Source of the DNA: Panagrolaimus kolymaensis
Lineage: Eukaryota; Nematoda; Chromadorea; Rhabditida; Panagrolaimidae
Length of the DNA: 64,000 nt
Assembly: GCA_028622995.1 (NCBI GenBank)
Contig: JAJQJQ010000008.1
Location: forward strand, 1,302,001-1,366,000
Reading direction: 5' to 3'
The notes under the pieces are model-generated. The model saw nothing but the letters and a program-made list of their open reading frames with translations, was not told the origin of the DNA and searched no databases. How positions within the stretch are numbered: position 1 is the first letter of the stretch; each line of letters starts with the position of its first letter. Positions 1 through 13,900 of the stretch are shown one piece after another. A program made the position numbers and the translations under genes.

Positions 1-1708
1 ATATTTTCTTGATGATTTAGAAATGAAAAAAGAATATGAAACTGCTGTCGAGAAATATGGCCCTGTTTATGTTCCTTGGAAAAATTTATTTGATTTTGAA
101 AATAGCACAGGACCTAATTTTTTTAAAGCTTTACCGGGAGAAGGCGAAAATCCCTATAGCTGGGAAACTCCAAAAATTAAGAATGAGGTCAAAGAAAGTT
201 CATGTCCATAGTTTAAAAATTTTTCTGAAAAATATATTCCAAACCAGCCATGGCGAATTCCAACTCCATTAATTCAGTATTTTGTGGACCACGCTAAACC
301 TTTGGTTTATTCAAAACTTCAACAAACATGCAAATATTTTTATTTCAAAAAACCCAGCAATTTATTTTGTTATCGATTTTATTATAATTTTGGAGCAACC
401 ATGGATCAAGAAAATGTTTCACAACAGTCTAATTTTAAAGAATCATCATTTTTTGTTTGGCAAGATCCAGAGAAATTGGAACCCTTTAAAAAAAGAAATT
501 AATTCTTACAACATCCCTCCATTTTTGTCACACAGAAAATGCTGAATACGACTTAAATAAAAGTTTATCGAATATAATAAAAAATTATATTTATGAATGC
601 AAAGTTAAATATATAGAATTATCGAATCAACATTTAAATGAAATGGAACTTAAGTTTCTTGTGGACCATGGAAATGTTGAATCCTTTAAAATACGGTACA
701 CTTATTTAGAAGCAAATGGAGATTTTATTATATTAGAAAATTTATTAAAAATGCTTCCAAATATTCGAATGCTTGAGTAAGTTCTTGACAGACAAACATT
801 TTTAAAACCTTCGATAACCTCTTTTGAACGTGTGAATGGTTGCGTTTTAACGATTTCGAGCCAAATCAATTTTAATATCAGAACCTATATAAAATTGTTT
901 ATTTTTTTCTGCGAAAGAAATACTAAAAGTAAATTTTTATGAATTTAAATAATTTTCAGTTTGTCCACAGATGGTGAACATTTTTTAACAACTACAAATG
1001 AATTATCGAAACTAAAGTTTAATCACAAAATTCTTTTTATTCATCTTGATTAGGGTTGGCAAATGTTAATTAACCGGCGAATTTACCGGTTAATTAACCG
1101 GTTAATTAACCGGTTATTAACCGAAGGCATAATTTACCGGTAAATTATAAAAAGTTTTACCACATGGAGGACTCTTTGCTACCATTTTCCAAAAAATTTC
1201 CTGAAAAAATTGGTCATGGGAAACCACGTTAAAGTGTTTACTTCTCCCATTTTATCGTTGAATTTCTCTAAAATCCATCATTTTTCGTCGAATAATGGTG
1301 TTTGCTCTATAAAACACTCATTTCGTGACATTTCGTAAACTTTTGTAGGTTTTCGTAGTTGTGGTTAATTAACATCGACACCGGTTAATTAACCGATTTT
1401 TAATTCACCGGTAAATTAACCAACCCTAATCTTGATCAAGTAAAAACTGAAATCCATGAAAAATATTTATGTTCGTTTATTGCGGTAAATAAATTTTGAT
1501 AATTTACACTAAAAAACAAATATTTTAATTAATTAATTTTTTTAAGAAAAATCTAGCTCCATATTCGACATTCCATTTACAATTTAATGAAAATATTAGC
1601 GATGAATTTGTCGACCATTTAAAAAGTATCGTAGATGAAAAAGTAAATATATGGCAATCATTGGATGAAAAACCATACATAAATATTGGCCCAGGAGGAA
1701 TTTTATAA
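1..1708 (+). pseudogene. Broken PRP39-like/F-box-like chimeric gene (left inverted copy), truncated by the window start
   Basis: The start of the window matches the C-terminal end of the PRP39-like protein encoded at 19540-20584 (shared stretch AVEKYGPVYVPWKNLF). It runs in the same frame into an F-box-like module (IPTPLIQYFVDHAKPLVY), which matches 18551-19541. Inferred exons are 1 to about 778, 958 to about 1482 and 1550-1708, ending at TAA 1706-1708. Three lesions are visible: an in-frame TAG near 209-211; a one-base loss in an A-run near 490-497, which makes a TAA a few codons on; and a 378-base transposon inserted in an exon at 1051-1428. The rest still aligns codon by codon with the other copy, so the decay is recent. 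The F-box call is by resemblance to the family at 47-56 kb and is weak. Confidence 0.8.
1051..1428. mobile_element. hAT-type MITE inserted in a pseudogene exon
   Basis: The element begins TAGGGTTGG and ends CCAACCCTA, and is flanked by an 8-base direct repeat ATCTTGAT (1043-1050 and 1429-1436). Both ends are rich in TTAACCGG palindromes. It is 378 bases long with no coding capacity. The 8-base target duplication and the TAGGGTTGG end fit non-autonomous hAT elements. The inverted paralogue (near 18823) keeps the uninterrupted coding sequence GCATCTTGATTA at the same point, which is an empty site. Confidence 0.85.
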
Positions 1709-1977
1709 AAATAACAATTATTTTTTCTGAATTTTTATATTTTTTTATCAACGAAGTGTTTTGTATTAATATAAACGCGAAGAATTTTTTATAATGGAAA
1801 ATTAGCTGCAATAAAAGTGCTTCAAATTTTTATTTTATTAAATCTTTAGTTTTCAAGTTTTTATAACAAATAAAATCATTTTATTTAAAGACAAATTAAA
1901 AAAAAGTACTAAAAAATAAATAATACAATATGTGTTACTTTTTAACTTTATATTTTACAACAGAAAAAATGCCTTTT

Positions 1978-4900
1978 TTATTCGCCTGCTTCTAATGTTA
2001 AATAACCATAGCTTGCAGTTTCATTTTCAAGCATAGTTCTCAAGGAGCTTACAATTTCTCCAAATTTTGGTCGATCTGATGGGTTTTCTTTCCAACATTC
2101 TAACATTAAAGAATAAATCACATCGGGAGTATTAGTTGACTTTTCTAATCGATTTCCAGCTTGAAGGAATTCTACCATTTCTTCATTTGATAAAGCCAAA
2201 TATGGAACTTTTCCAAAAGAAAATATTTCAAAACAAAGTATTCCAAAGGACCAAACATCCGATTTTTCCGCAAATATTCGCTCTGTTAAAGCTTCGATTG
2301 AAAGCCATTTTAGAGGGAGTCTTTTATGAAGGGTGGCTTGATATGTGAACGATTCATCGCAATGACAACAAAGACCAAAATCTGCAAGCTTCGCTGAATT
2401 CCCATTGGTTAATAAAATATTTCGACATGCCACATCTCGATGAACCATATTCAAAGATGCCACCTGTTCCAAAGCTTGAGATATCTGCCAAAGAAAAGAA
2501 ATGACTGTTTTAAATGGAAGTATTTCGCCGCCTCGAAATGATTTAACATATTCAAGTAAGTTAGTGCTTGCCAATTCTGTAACCAAAGCTGGAATATCGT
2601 GGTAAAGAGTCCAACCGATGAAGGTTATAATATTGGGATGGGAGCCAAGTGTTATTAAAGCATCAAGTTCACGAACAAATTGTTCCACCTCATCTTGATC
2701 GAAACTTGTTGGCAATTTTAAAGCTGCGTAACAATTTTCGTTGACCTGGGTAGCAAATTTTAAGTTGGTTTCAGCTAAATTTGGTTTCATTGTGCCTTTT
2801 AAATAAACTAAAACAATTAATTTAAAAAGTATTTGCGATTGCAATTATACCTTTATAAACAGTAGCATTAGCACCTTTCCCAAGAATAGTATCAAAATCA
2901 ATAATCACATTTTTAGGATCCAACTGTTTCGTTAACCTTTCTTCATGAGATAGCTTAATCTCCAACGGTGACATTTCCATTTTAATTCTGATAGTTTCTT
3001 GTAGCTTTTCAAACTTTTTCTGTTTGTATTTTTTTCTAAGAAAATATACAATAACTAACGCGGTTATGATAATAAATATAGATAAAACGCCTCCAATAAT
3101 CCACCATTTGGTTGATTCTACACCTCTTGGATTATCTGTCGTTGATGAAGATATTGTATTTCCATTGTTTGTTATTAAAGTTGGTGATGAAGTTGATGAA
3201 AATCTTGTTAGATTAGCTAAATTGGCAATATTTTAGTTTTATGGTGTTTTGGTTTTAAAAATAGAAATTTTTTTTAAAATTTTTTTTTGTTGTTAATCGC
3301 CAATTTTGTCTTTTTTGTGTGAACAACTTGTTCCTTATAAAGTATTTAAAATAATTACCTTGTATCATTTCGAATTCGATTACATATCCACGACCATATT
3401 TATCAAGATCATCAGGTTCTTTTAAATCAATATATACTAATTCAGGATGAGTAACAGCAACAAATTCGAAAATTTGATTAGCTTTCGTTACACTAAAAAA
3501 TTAAATTACAATATTTATTAAAAATGATAGTGGCTAACTTTTTTAAATTAATATAGGTTGCAATATAAATATATAATGTGGAATTCGGTGATAAATCTAA
3601 GAACTTTATTTTAAATTGACAAGTTACACCAGCAGGAACATTTATCGTATTTCTTAGCATATCACGAGTATTATGATAAACAAAATTTCTTGATGTTAAT
3701 ATACCTTTGGTAACATTATATTCATCGTATCCTTCATCACCTTGGGAAAAATTAAGAGCTAAAAAATTAATTTATTACTGGGTTTTAGACCCATGATCAA
3801 AGCTGTCAGTTTTCGGTTCGGTTGATTTTCGGTTCGATTTTAGTTATTAGAACTGAAAATCGGTTAACTAAAAAGTTTCGGTTTGGTTAATCGACAGCTC
3901 TGTCCATGATAACAGGGAACGCAATTTAATCCTTCTAAAAAACATAAGGATATCCACCAAAAAATTCCAAAAAAAATTGTTTAACTTAGAATACAAATTT
4001 TTCAAAAGCTTCTAAAAGTTTAATATACCTGTGTAAGTCATGCTTTTAAAGCTTAGCGTTGCATTCGTTGGAACCACAAATGTATTACTAACTCCATAAA
4101 AAAATAAATGTGACCATGTACTAACACTTTTATTGCTAAAATTAAAAATGTTAAAAGCTTTTTATAAAAAATATGCTTAACATACTTAAATTCAAAAAAT
4201 GTGTAATTTTTATTAATGTCTGGAACTAATTTTACATTATTTATTGAATCAGTCATTAAGTCAATATATTGGGAATGACACCAAGAAGTATTTGCATTCC
4301 AATTTAATACAGTTACATAACATGGTCCTTTATCAGAAGATTTCGCTTTAACAGTTGAATTATATAAGGTTACCACATTATCAAAGGATTCGCAATTTTC
4401 CGCATGAACTAAAAATTTATGAATTTGTCAGAGAATTTATTAAAAATAAAAAGGTTCTATTTCTATGATAAATCTTTTTTTTAAATAATTCTTACTTTCA
4501 CGCAAGCGAAAAAAAGCAGTAATCATAGCTCGGTTCATAAGCAAAGTTAAGGAATTAGAGGTTGACGTGTAAAATCGCATGTTATTGTACACTTTATGAC
4601 GAGGAAGATAGTAAAGCCTAAAAATTCTCATTTAACACCTAATAAAAAAAACAATAGTCTTAATTATTTTTTAATTAATATTAACTTTCTGATATTCTTA
4701 ACAGTTATTAAAGTTACATTCTTGGTAAACCTTTTTTTAATCGAATTAAAAAAAAATTCGGTCATTTGAAATGTTTAAAGGACGACTGTACTTTTTGTAT
4801 TTTTCAAATTGTTTCAAACGAACCGCGGTTCTGTCCCCAAGTGGTAAAGTGCTTTGAACATCGAAAAACCGTAATACTACAGTAATTTGGAAGTGAGAAA

Positions 4901-7900
4901 TTACGGTAGCATTACGGTTTTTCGATGTTCAAAGCACTTTATCACTTGGGGACAGAACCGCGGTTCGTTTGAAACAATTTGAAAAATACAGAAAGTACAG
5001 TCGTCCTTTAATTATAATTATAATTTTAAATTACATACGAATTAACCAAATTTTTTGTGGTATTTGAATCATATAAAAACATTTCTTCAAGTGAGAACTG
5101 TTTTACATAATCACTTCCAACGAAAAAAAAATCTAGTGTATATTCATCTGGTGCATTTACAGTGATTAAACCCATAGAATCAAAATAAAGTACCATATCA
5201 AGAGTAAACGTAAAATGTGAACTTGATAAATTAATAGTAGTAGGAAGTGGGGAAAAATCAAGAAAAAAAAGACTTTAGAGTTAAATTTTTTTATTATAAA
5301 ATAAACATTTACCTGTAACGCAGACAGTTCCTAAGTGTGCACGGGGTGAAGGATAAATTCCATATAAGTTATCATCAGATTGAAACGTTATTAAAACCTC
5401 TTCAGTATAATCGAAGATAAAGTGATTAATTACGTTGGTATCAGCTGTTATATTTTCAAGCAAAGTATTATTTTGGTATATTGTAATAACATCAGTGGAA
5501 TTTGCTCGTAATTTTACATCTGGTAATAACATTCGCTTACACCCTGGTGTATATACTACCTTAAGTGATCCTTATACATACTATTTATTCATTTTATAAT
5601 TTTAATCATAAAAATGACATACGAGAAAGGCGCAATTCATGTTACTGCAATATCCCCTGTCTACATCCATCACCCCATAAAAATTCAGCTTAGACCCAGT
5701 AGCTAAATTTGGATACGTACAATTGCATGCTAAAAAATATTAACGTTACTTTTACTTGTAGAACAACTTCTAAATTTTTGAACTAAATTAGAATTTAAAA
5801 AAATTGGCACTTCTTCGGTATAAGCACCCCGCAGTTTTTTTTTTATTTTTTCAATCTTTTTTTCTTCTTTTCTTAGAAATTTTATTAGCATTTTTTACAA
5901 TAAATTTTTGAAAATTTAGGATAACTAAGTCAATGAATAGTATGATCCTTTTTGGGATCCAGATCCTTCTATGAATCGTGGATCCGTTATAAATTTTGAT
6001 CTTTTTATGGATCTTGGATCCTTATTCAATCTTTCTTTGAAAGTTTGTAGTTTGATATGATTAAGCTTTGCTGAGTTCTAATTAAAGAATCCGTAGTAGA
6101 GCGGTTAGTGATCTTCGCACCCGATCAGGCAGTTTCACAAAAAGTTCGATTCCCTCAAAGGTAAAAAAATAAAAATAAAACTGCGGGGTGCTTATAACGA
6201 AGAAGTACCAAAAAATTCATAATCTAAGGCGCATAAAAAAGGTGTTTTCAAAAAAGCTCATAAAAACACCCCAAGTTAAAACTTTTTTTCTTCTCTGACC
6301 ATAAACACTGCATTTCTATTCGCCTTTTTTGATAACAATTAACCCTAAACTAGGGTGGATCGGGTAGATCTACCAGTAGAGTCTACCGGTAGACACCCCA
6401 AGTTTATCGACCGTAGATCATTCTCGAAGGTTTCAACGATTTTCAAAGTCAAAATGGGCTTTTATCTTAGTTCGCGATTCGCGAACTCGCGAATAAAGCT
6501 TTCGTGGCGGGACCATACATTTAAATATCTTATTTCGCGAACTTTTCCTTTGATGGATTTTTCGCGAATTTTAACAGTAATTTGTCAATAAAATTACTTT
6601 TTTTTTTAAAATAAATAAATAGCTACTTGAAGAAAGGACCTAGCTTATTAATATGCTTTTGATTATTATTAAATCAGAAGCATTGTTTTTGTTTATTTTT
6701 GAATATTTATTAATTACATATTGTTTTTATTTGCGTGTGGTTATGAATTTATTTACTATCATTTTATTTTCAGATTGATTTTACACCAAATATGGCTGGA
6801 AGTTTACTCATAGTGGTGTGATAGATTTACATGGAGAGCAAAAGAAGAAAATGAAGCCTTCAAACTTGGTATGATCGATAGATGAAGCTTAAACAACAAC
6901 AACAAAGACATGGTTTTACTGAAGGATCAACAAAAGAAAAGAAACCTCAACAACCATCTGATGCATGAATGAGAGAATTTGTATCAATAGCTCAAACTCC
7001 AACTAAAGTAACAGCTTCTCTAATGCTTAAAGTAAGTATTACTCTTGAAGATGAAGTTCACATTGCTCGAGCGAAACAAGAAATTCTAAAACGTTCTGAA
7101 GATGGTAAACGAAAAAAAAAGTGAACAACAACAACGTGTTGAATAACACCTAAATTTGGTGGCAGTGGTGTTCAACTTGTTAAAGATGATAACACTTATG
7201 GTTCTTTGATTGTTCCTGGATCCGTTGATATTTCATTGAATCCTAAAAAGCCTAAATAAATTGTTTTTTGTTTGTGTTTGTATTTGTATTTGTATTTGTA
7301 TTTGTATTTGTATTTGCTTTGATTTTAGTCTTAATAAATTTTTGAAAAGTATCTTTGTTCAGTGTTTTTCTTATTACTCATTTGCTTTTACTTTATTTAG
7401 TTTGAATCTTTCAACTCAAAGTGCTTTATTTCATTTTTGGCTGGTTTTATCAACTTAGGATTAAGGCAATGCATATTTTATAGTATTCTAATTATTGTAA
7501 TATTCCTTTTATTAAATCTTTCCATTGCAACTAATTATGCTTTTGACAAACTATTTGAATATCATATTAGGTCACATATTTGCTTGCTAACGGCAAAATA
7601 AAAGTGTGAAGGAATAAAAATATCAAAGAAGTGATCAAAGAAATGAATTATGCGAAAAGGTGTTAATAAAAGTGTCTTAAAGGCCTTTAAGAATATTTTT
7701 ACCAAATACCAAGCTGCTAAGAATTTTGATAAAGATTCAGATTCAGATTCATTCAGTTTATCATATCGTTTGTGAACAATTTATTTCTTATTTTCAAGAC
7801 TTTGGCTACAATATATTTATTATCTCTCCAGCGAAGAATATAATAATTTTTTTTGGCTAAAATGAAGATGCTTTCCATGGCTTTAATAGCTTCAATGCTT

Positions 7901-10900
7901 ATGGTTTATGGTAATGCCAGAAGCATCAAAAACTTAAAGAACAAAGAAACCCGGTTTTATGCGCTTCCTGACGATGTTTTTCTTAATTCAACTGTTGGAA
8001 ACATACAGTTAGTTTTTTTCTCATATTGGTGGCATATTTAAATAAATTATTTTAGATTGTTTCAAGAGCATATAATTTATGATGATAAGATTAAGCTCGA
8101 TAGCAAAGACTTGAAAATCGACTTTCCCCAGCAAATCCTTGATATTTCAAATTTTGCTATTAGAAAAGCCCTTATTGTATATGCTAATGATGAAGTTGGC
8201 CAAGCAAATAAAAGATTGTTTAATGAAAGAAGAGTAAAATGCCAGAAGTTTGACCATCAAAAGGAACGAATTATTGGAGAATTTTTAGGTGGTGCTGCAC
8301 TAACATTATCTATTTATACTCAAACAAAAGTCAGAGAACAACAATCGCATCTTGAAAAGTTGGAACAATCTTTAAGAACATTGGAACGATTGCATGCAGG
8401 CGCTATTGAAGATTTAAAAGAAATGCAAATTATTAACGCAGCAAAGAATGTTATTAAATCGATTATCAAAGATCGTGAGGATGATATGAATCATTTTTAC
8501 GACAGCATTTTCGAAAACTTTTTGCACAAGCCTGAAATGTTCCCCGGTTCCGTTCATCTTAAAATTAGAGATCAACAAGAAGGAACTCCAGACTTTTACA
8601 AAATTTCAGTTATCCATTGTTCTCCATTCCAAATGCAACTCAATATTATAAGCTATTATACACAAAATCCAATTAATGCAGAAGTAATAGAGGTTTGTTA
8701 GATAATTTTTCAAAATCATAGTTTTAAAAGTATTTTTTAGTCCGATCCTCTTGGTTGGTTTGAAAAGGACCAATATGTTGAACCAACCAATTTGTGTAAA
8801 GAATTTATATTCACCGATACATGGAAATGTTTTGATCATAAAGATTGTGCATTTACTTATTTTCCCAATGCCACCCAAAAAATTGAATGCTTGGATACCG
8901 CTGCTTATACTATGTCACGATGCACTCCCTCCACTCCACATGAATGTAACCTTCTTCGAGAAAATGTTACTAGCAATTTAGTTAAATGGAAGTTGCACGG
9001 AGATGTTTATGAAATCCTAACCAAGGTTCCACATTTTTATATTAGTGGAGATAATAAAAGAACTGAGCATCATGAAGTCCCTGACAATGGAAAATTTTTA
9101 ATTAAACTTAATAAAGAAGAAAAACTTACAATTGGAGCTATCGAATTCCATGGCGTATCCGAGGGACAAACAAAAATGTACCGAGCTGATTTAAATGTAA
9201 GAGTTATTTAATTTTAAAAAGTATGAAACAATACAAGCATCTTTCAGATAAACCTTACAAATATTGAGCATGAAATACAAAAACTTAAAAATTATACAGA
9301 TGCAGTCGGTGCCGGATTAACAAATTTCGATGACATTATCAATAATGGAACAAACTCTTCATCGATTTTTGTGGAGATGCTTGGAGATTTTGGAAAAACA
9401 GTTGGCAAACTTTTCTCTAAAATTATGGACCTCCTTTTCAATCATTTTATTTTTATTATCATTTTAGTTAGTTTTATTTTAGTAGCCGTTGCTATTATTT
9501 ATTTGTTTGTTCTACGAAAATGTTGTTGTGCAGTATCGTTTTGATTGATTAATAAAATTTCTTTGTTTTTTTTTTATTTCTAACGTTTGATTTTATACTT
9601 TGGAAAGAATGGGATTTGGGCGATTTATTTTTGCGCCTTTAAATATAATTTCAATAACCAGTCATGATGGGAATTAAATGAACTTTTTTCGATGTTAATT
9701 ATAATCAAATCCAACAAAATAAAGCCTTTCAATCAATTCATAAAATTATTCCTTTATCCAACAATAATTACTTGAAGCAAAACCCCAAAAATTCCAATTA
9801 TTTAAAATAAAAGACATTTGACGTTCTTTGCTTTAATACGAATGGTTTATTTTCAATGATTAAAACGAGGTCTCGATTATAATCAACTGTCTTAAACTCA
9901 ATAATGCAAAGATCCGAGAGGGATGAAAATGCCTTACACCTCCATCGTTAAATCACAGTTGACTTCAAATAATAAAAATCAACAGGTTCACCATCTTTTT
10001 ACTTTCACGAACTTTGATACATAATAAAGAGAAGCTTAGTTTATTTTTTATTACATATTAATGGGAATTTTTATTGCTAAAGGTGGTTGGTTGGGAGTCA
10101 TGTACTTGTGCTTCCACTTTATTTTTTTGGTCCTTCTTTTTATCGGAAGTTTACTTATTTTTCAATTAAAAATATTAAATAATTAAAGCTCCCAAAATTG
10201 TATTTTTTTATAAGCGCGCATTCAGAGATGGGCTTCAGGACTTCGAAGAACCAAATGTTCGATTAATTTTATAAAAACATTTGCAATAAACAGCTTTCTC
10301 AGTTTCGTATAAAAATTAGTGATAAACGCGTCATTAATATAAGAAATGGTTAATATCTTTACAGTTTCTAACTCGCTTGCGAAATGCTTCTGATTTATAA
10401 TTTCCTTTTTCCCGAAACAACTATTATTTCCAATAATTATAAAATTTTAACTCCCTTTTGACAAACGAAGGTAAATAAATGTAAATTTTTTTATCAATAA
10501 TATAACAATAAAATATATAAACAACAACAAAAATAATTAGCTTTCGCATACAAAATTAACTAGCTTAACTTCTTTAGCCAATACAAAAGAAGCTTTTTGA
10601 ACGGGTTTCCAAAAATTCTTTGTTACGATTTTTCCAGCTTGTTTAATAGCGTAATTAGTAGAGCTATTTCCAACTTCGATAAATAAAGGGCAAATCTTAA
10701 AATTATTTTATATTTTAGTAAACACAAAGCATATGACTTACTTCCTTCGCTTTATCCAAATCTTTAAAATCAATACATGTGGTAATAATAGAGGCAATTC
10801 TTGTTTCTTCACCAATTTTTCTTACAATACAAATAAAACTCTCTTTACACCATTTTCGTTTTTCAAGATGAGTAAGGAGTTCATGGTATGTTTGAGGAGG

Positions 10901-13900
10901 TGTAGTATAAGTATTATTTACTTCCTGCAAAAAAAATACTAACTATAATAAAAATAAAAATTAACGTACAATGCATAAATGCTTATTCAAAAGTTTCTGC
11001 CAATTCTTTGACGGCTTAATTCGGAAACTGAGTGATTTGTTTGAAGCTTCGGTTTTTTCAATTCTTTGTTTTAAGCAATTAGTAATAAATTCAAAAGCTT
11101 CTGCCATTTTTCAGAGTAAATAAATATTTGAAAGAAAAAATATTCGACTAACTATATCCAATAAATTTGCTTTCAAAGAGCAGCATAAAATAAATATTAA
11201 TAAATTCTTAAAGAAAGGTGATATCATTTATTCTCACCATTAATTTGTTTGATTTCTCGCAAACGCATATTGATTGCGCCTTTAGCATTTTTTCACCATA
11301 TATGTAAGCCCTTTCCTTGAATGATGATCGCGAAGTTATTCGATTTATCACAAAGGCTTTATTGACACCTTTTATATTTTTATTATTATTTTTTATTAGA
11401 GGCAATAATCAGAAATCAATAATCAGAAACCAATCACTATACTTCCAGTGGATCTGAATTTCATTATCTTCTCTTCGCTTCTGCTATATTTTATTGATCG
11501 TTAGAATTTTCTATTATTCTTATTATTTTTATTTTTGGTAACTATGCATCGTGCAGTTTCTGAAGATATCTCTGGTGATCGTATGTTTGAATCATTAAAT
11601 GGTTCGCCCGTTAATGGTGATGATGAATCTTTGCTATCTTCTTTTCATTCTTTGGGTGTTAATGATGATTATGAGAAAGTTGAAAAATATGATTTGACTG
11701 AATGCATGTTAAGTGTGTTTAATATCCATGAAAGGTTAGTTTATTTAAGCATTCGGCTAAATTGTGATGATTCTTTTTTAGAAACAATAACAAAGTAGTA
11801 TTAAATGAAGCTCCTATGAATCCCCCAAATAAAAAAGGGATTTATCAATGTATTATTGATGGACAATTTGTAAGAAATATTGATGATCTCAACGTCAATT
11901 CTTTAAGTCCATGGAATACAAATGGAAAAAAAGCCAATTGTGATACTGTTTATTTATATCGAAAAAAAGGTGGATACAAAGCAACTACTTCAACGAAGAA
12001 AGATGCTGAATATTCTGCTAAGATGACTTCAATAAAGCATCCAAAATTCATCAAACAAATTAAAAGAAGAATTTTTTCTGTAACTGAAAACAAAATCCCT
12101 CGCCCTGGAACCTTCGTTGTTATTGTTTATGAAGTTGCTGTTGATTTTATTTTGCCTTCCCCACCTAAGAAACAAAGAATTCTTCCCTCAACATCTTCCG
12201 ATTTGGGATCTTTGCTTCATACCAGAACCCCATATGGTGCTGTAACTCAATTTAAAGAAAATGAATCATTTATGTCTGGTCGACAGATGCCGACCAACAG
12301 ACAAGCTGAAGCTAAAGCCCGTAATATGATTCGAGGCCCAGTAACAAACAAAGGAAGACCACGTTTTGAAAGATCAGAAGAAATACAAAATTTGATAAAC
12401 GAAGGATATTTTGTTCAATCCCATTATCAAGGAGAAGAGGGTGAAAGATTTTTCCTTGCTAACAGAACGTCCATTTCATTATTTCAACATTCATTATTAC
12501 CAAAAATGACTGTTTCAACTTTGGTAAATGACGCTCAAAAATTATCATATTGTGATGACAATGAAAGATTTCAACAAGCTAAAGAAATAATAGAAACAAT
12601 CTTTTATAAAAAGTACGAAAAAGCAGGCGTATGCTATGTTGATACAACATTTAATCTTGGACGCTTCTTGGCAACGATTTTATTGTTTTCTTCCCATCAT
12701 ATTTTAAACAGCCAAAATCAACCTGCAGTATTTATTGGGTATGTTATGTTATCCAATAATCGACGAAAGGCTGATTATAAATGGATGAATCAACAAATTG
12801 AAAATATTCCTATGCCCAATGGAAAAATTATGCGATGTCTTATTACTGATGGGGATTATGCTTTAGACGAATTTGAAAAAAACCCCATTTTCCAAGAACC
12901 ATGTGTACGCTTAACTTGTGGCATTCATTTGGAAGAAAATGTTTCGAATTATTGCGATAAGGATGAAATTATTAAAGAAACATTTTTTGGAGTAAATGCT
13001 GGAACAGTTAAAAGAATGGGATTATTTGATGAAAAATCTTTTGAAAGATTTCGTGAAAAGGTTACTGAGCTAGCTGAAACATCCCAATGGCAACGATATG
13101 AAAAATTAATAAGTTGGGCATCAAATGGTGCATTAATGGAACGCCAATATCGCCGATACAACTTACACAATAGAATTGCAGCTGGATGGGGTTTCAGAAT
13201 TGCTTCAACCAATGTTCTTGAAGGCCAAAATATGTTATTGAAAGAAAGTTTGAAAGACAATTCTCCCACCCAAGATGTTATTAAAGCAATTGGAAAATAT
13301 GTTGATCGTCAATTATTGAATGCAGGTTCATCATTAATTAGCGATTACCCTTGTAAACTACGTGATGAAAGGCAATTTATGGGACCTCAAATATGGGCGA
13401 AGCTCAATGAAGATGAAAAATTTGCAAGATTGAAATCAATTGGAATGGATCATACTGATTTGATTCCTGGCTTCCAATTGAATACCTTATCATTTCCAAA
13501 AAAATTAGCTTCAAAATTAAGTGAAGATCAACGTCGAGAATTTATGAAACAATCACAAATGTATTCGGTGCTTGAAATTCCAAATGAAGCTAAAACTTAT
13601 ATTGTTACTCGTGGTTTAGAAGTTTTTAAAATTTGTTGTAGCAATCGACCTATTACATGCCCTTGCAAAATAAGTGGAAATCAATTTCTTGTTTGCCCAC
13701 ATATTTTGGCTGTAAATTCAAAATTCCCGAATGAAAAAGTATTAGAAATCAATGAAAAATTCGTGGATGAAGAAACTAATGACCAACGAATTAGAAGACA
13801 AATGAAACCCACTGATGGAGCTAAACCAGGTACTTCAAGAAGAAGAGGAACTTCAAAGAGTCGAAATTCAACCCAAGTTCTAACTCAAATGGTTGATTTA

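Larger units (their letters stand above)
5808..6209. mobile_element. MITE with ~30-base terminal inverted repeats and an internal tRNA-like module
   Basis: The left end (GCACTTCTTCGGTATAAGC, then ACCCCGCAG and a T-run) is mirrored at the right end (GCGGGGTGCTTATAACGAAG, then AAGTACC). The interior holds a GGATCC-rich tract and a tRNA-like segment. It lies in the same kinase intron as the Mutator-like element. No ORF is present. Confidence 0.7.

Noticed and set aside
2136..2348. Plus-strand open frame across the kinase exon
   Set aside because: It is the antisense shadow of the kinase domain, which has all catalytic motifs on the minus strand.
6090..6160. Functional tRNA gene
   Set aside because: A and B boxes are present, but the arms do not pair into a full cloverleaf.
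7275..7316. CRISPR-like or regulatory tandem array
   Set aside because: It is a plain hexanucleotide microsatellite in a eukaryotic sequence; no spacers.
12949..13269. Minus-strand open frame inside the transposase
   Set aside because: Shadow of the conserved transposase core on the plus strand.
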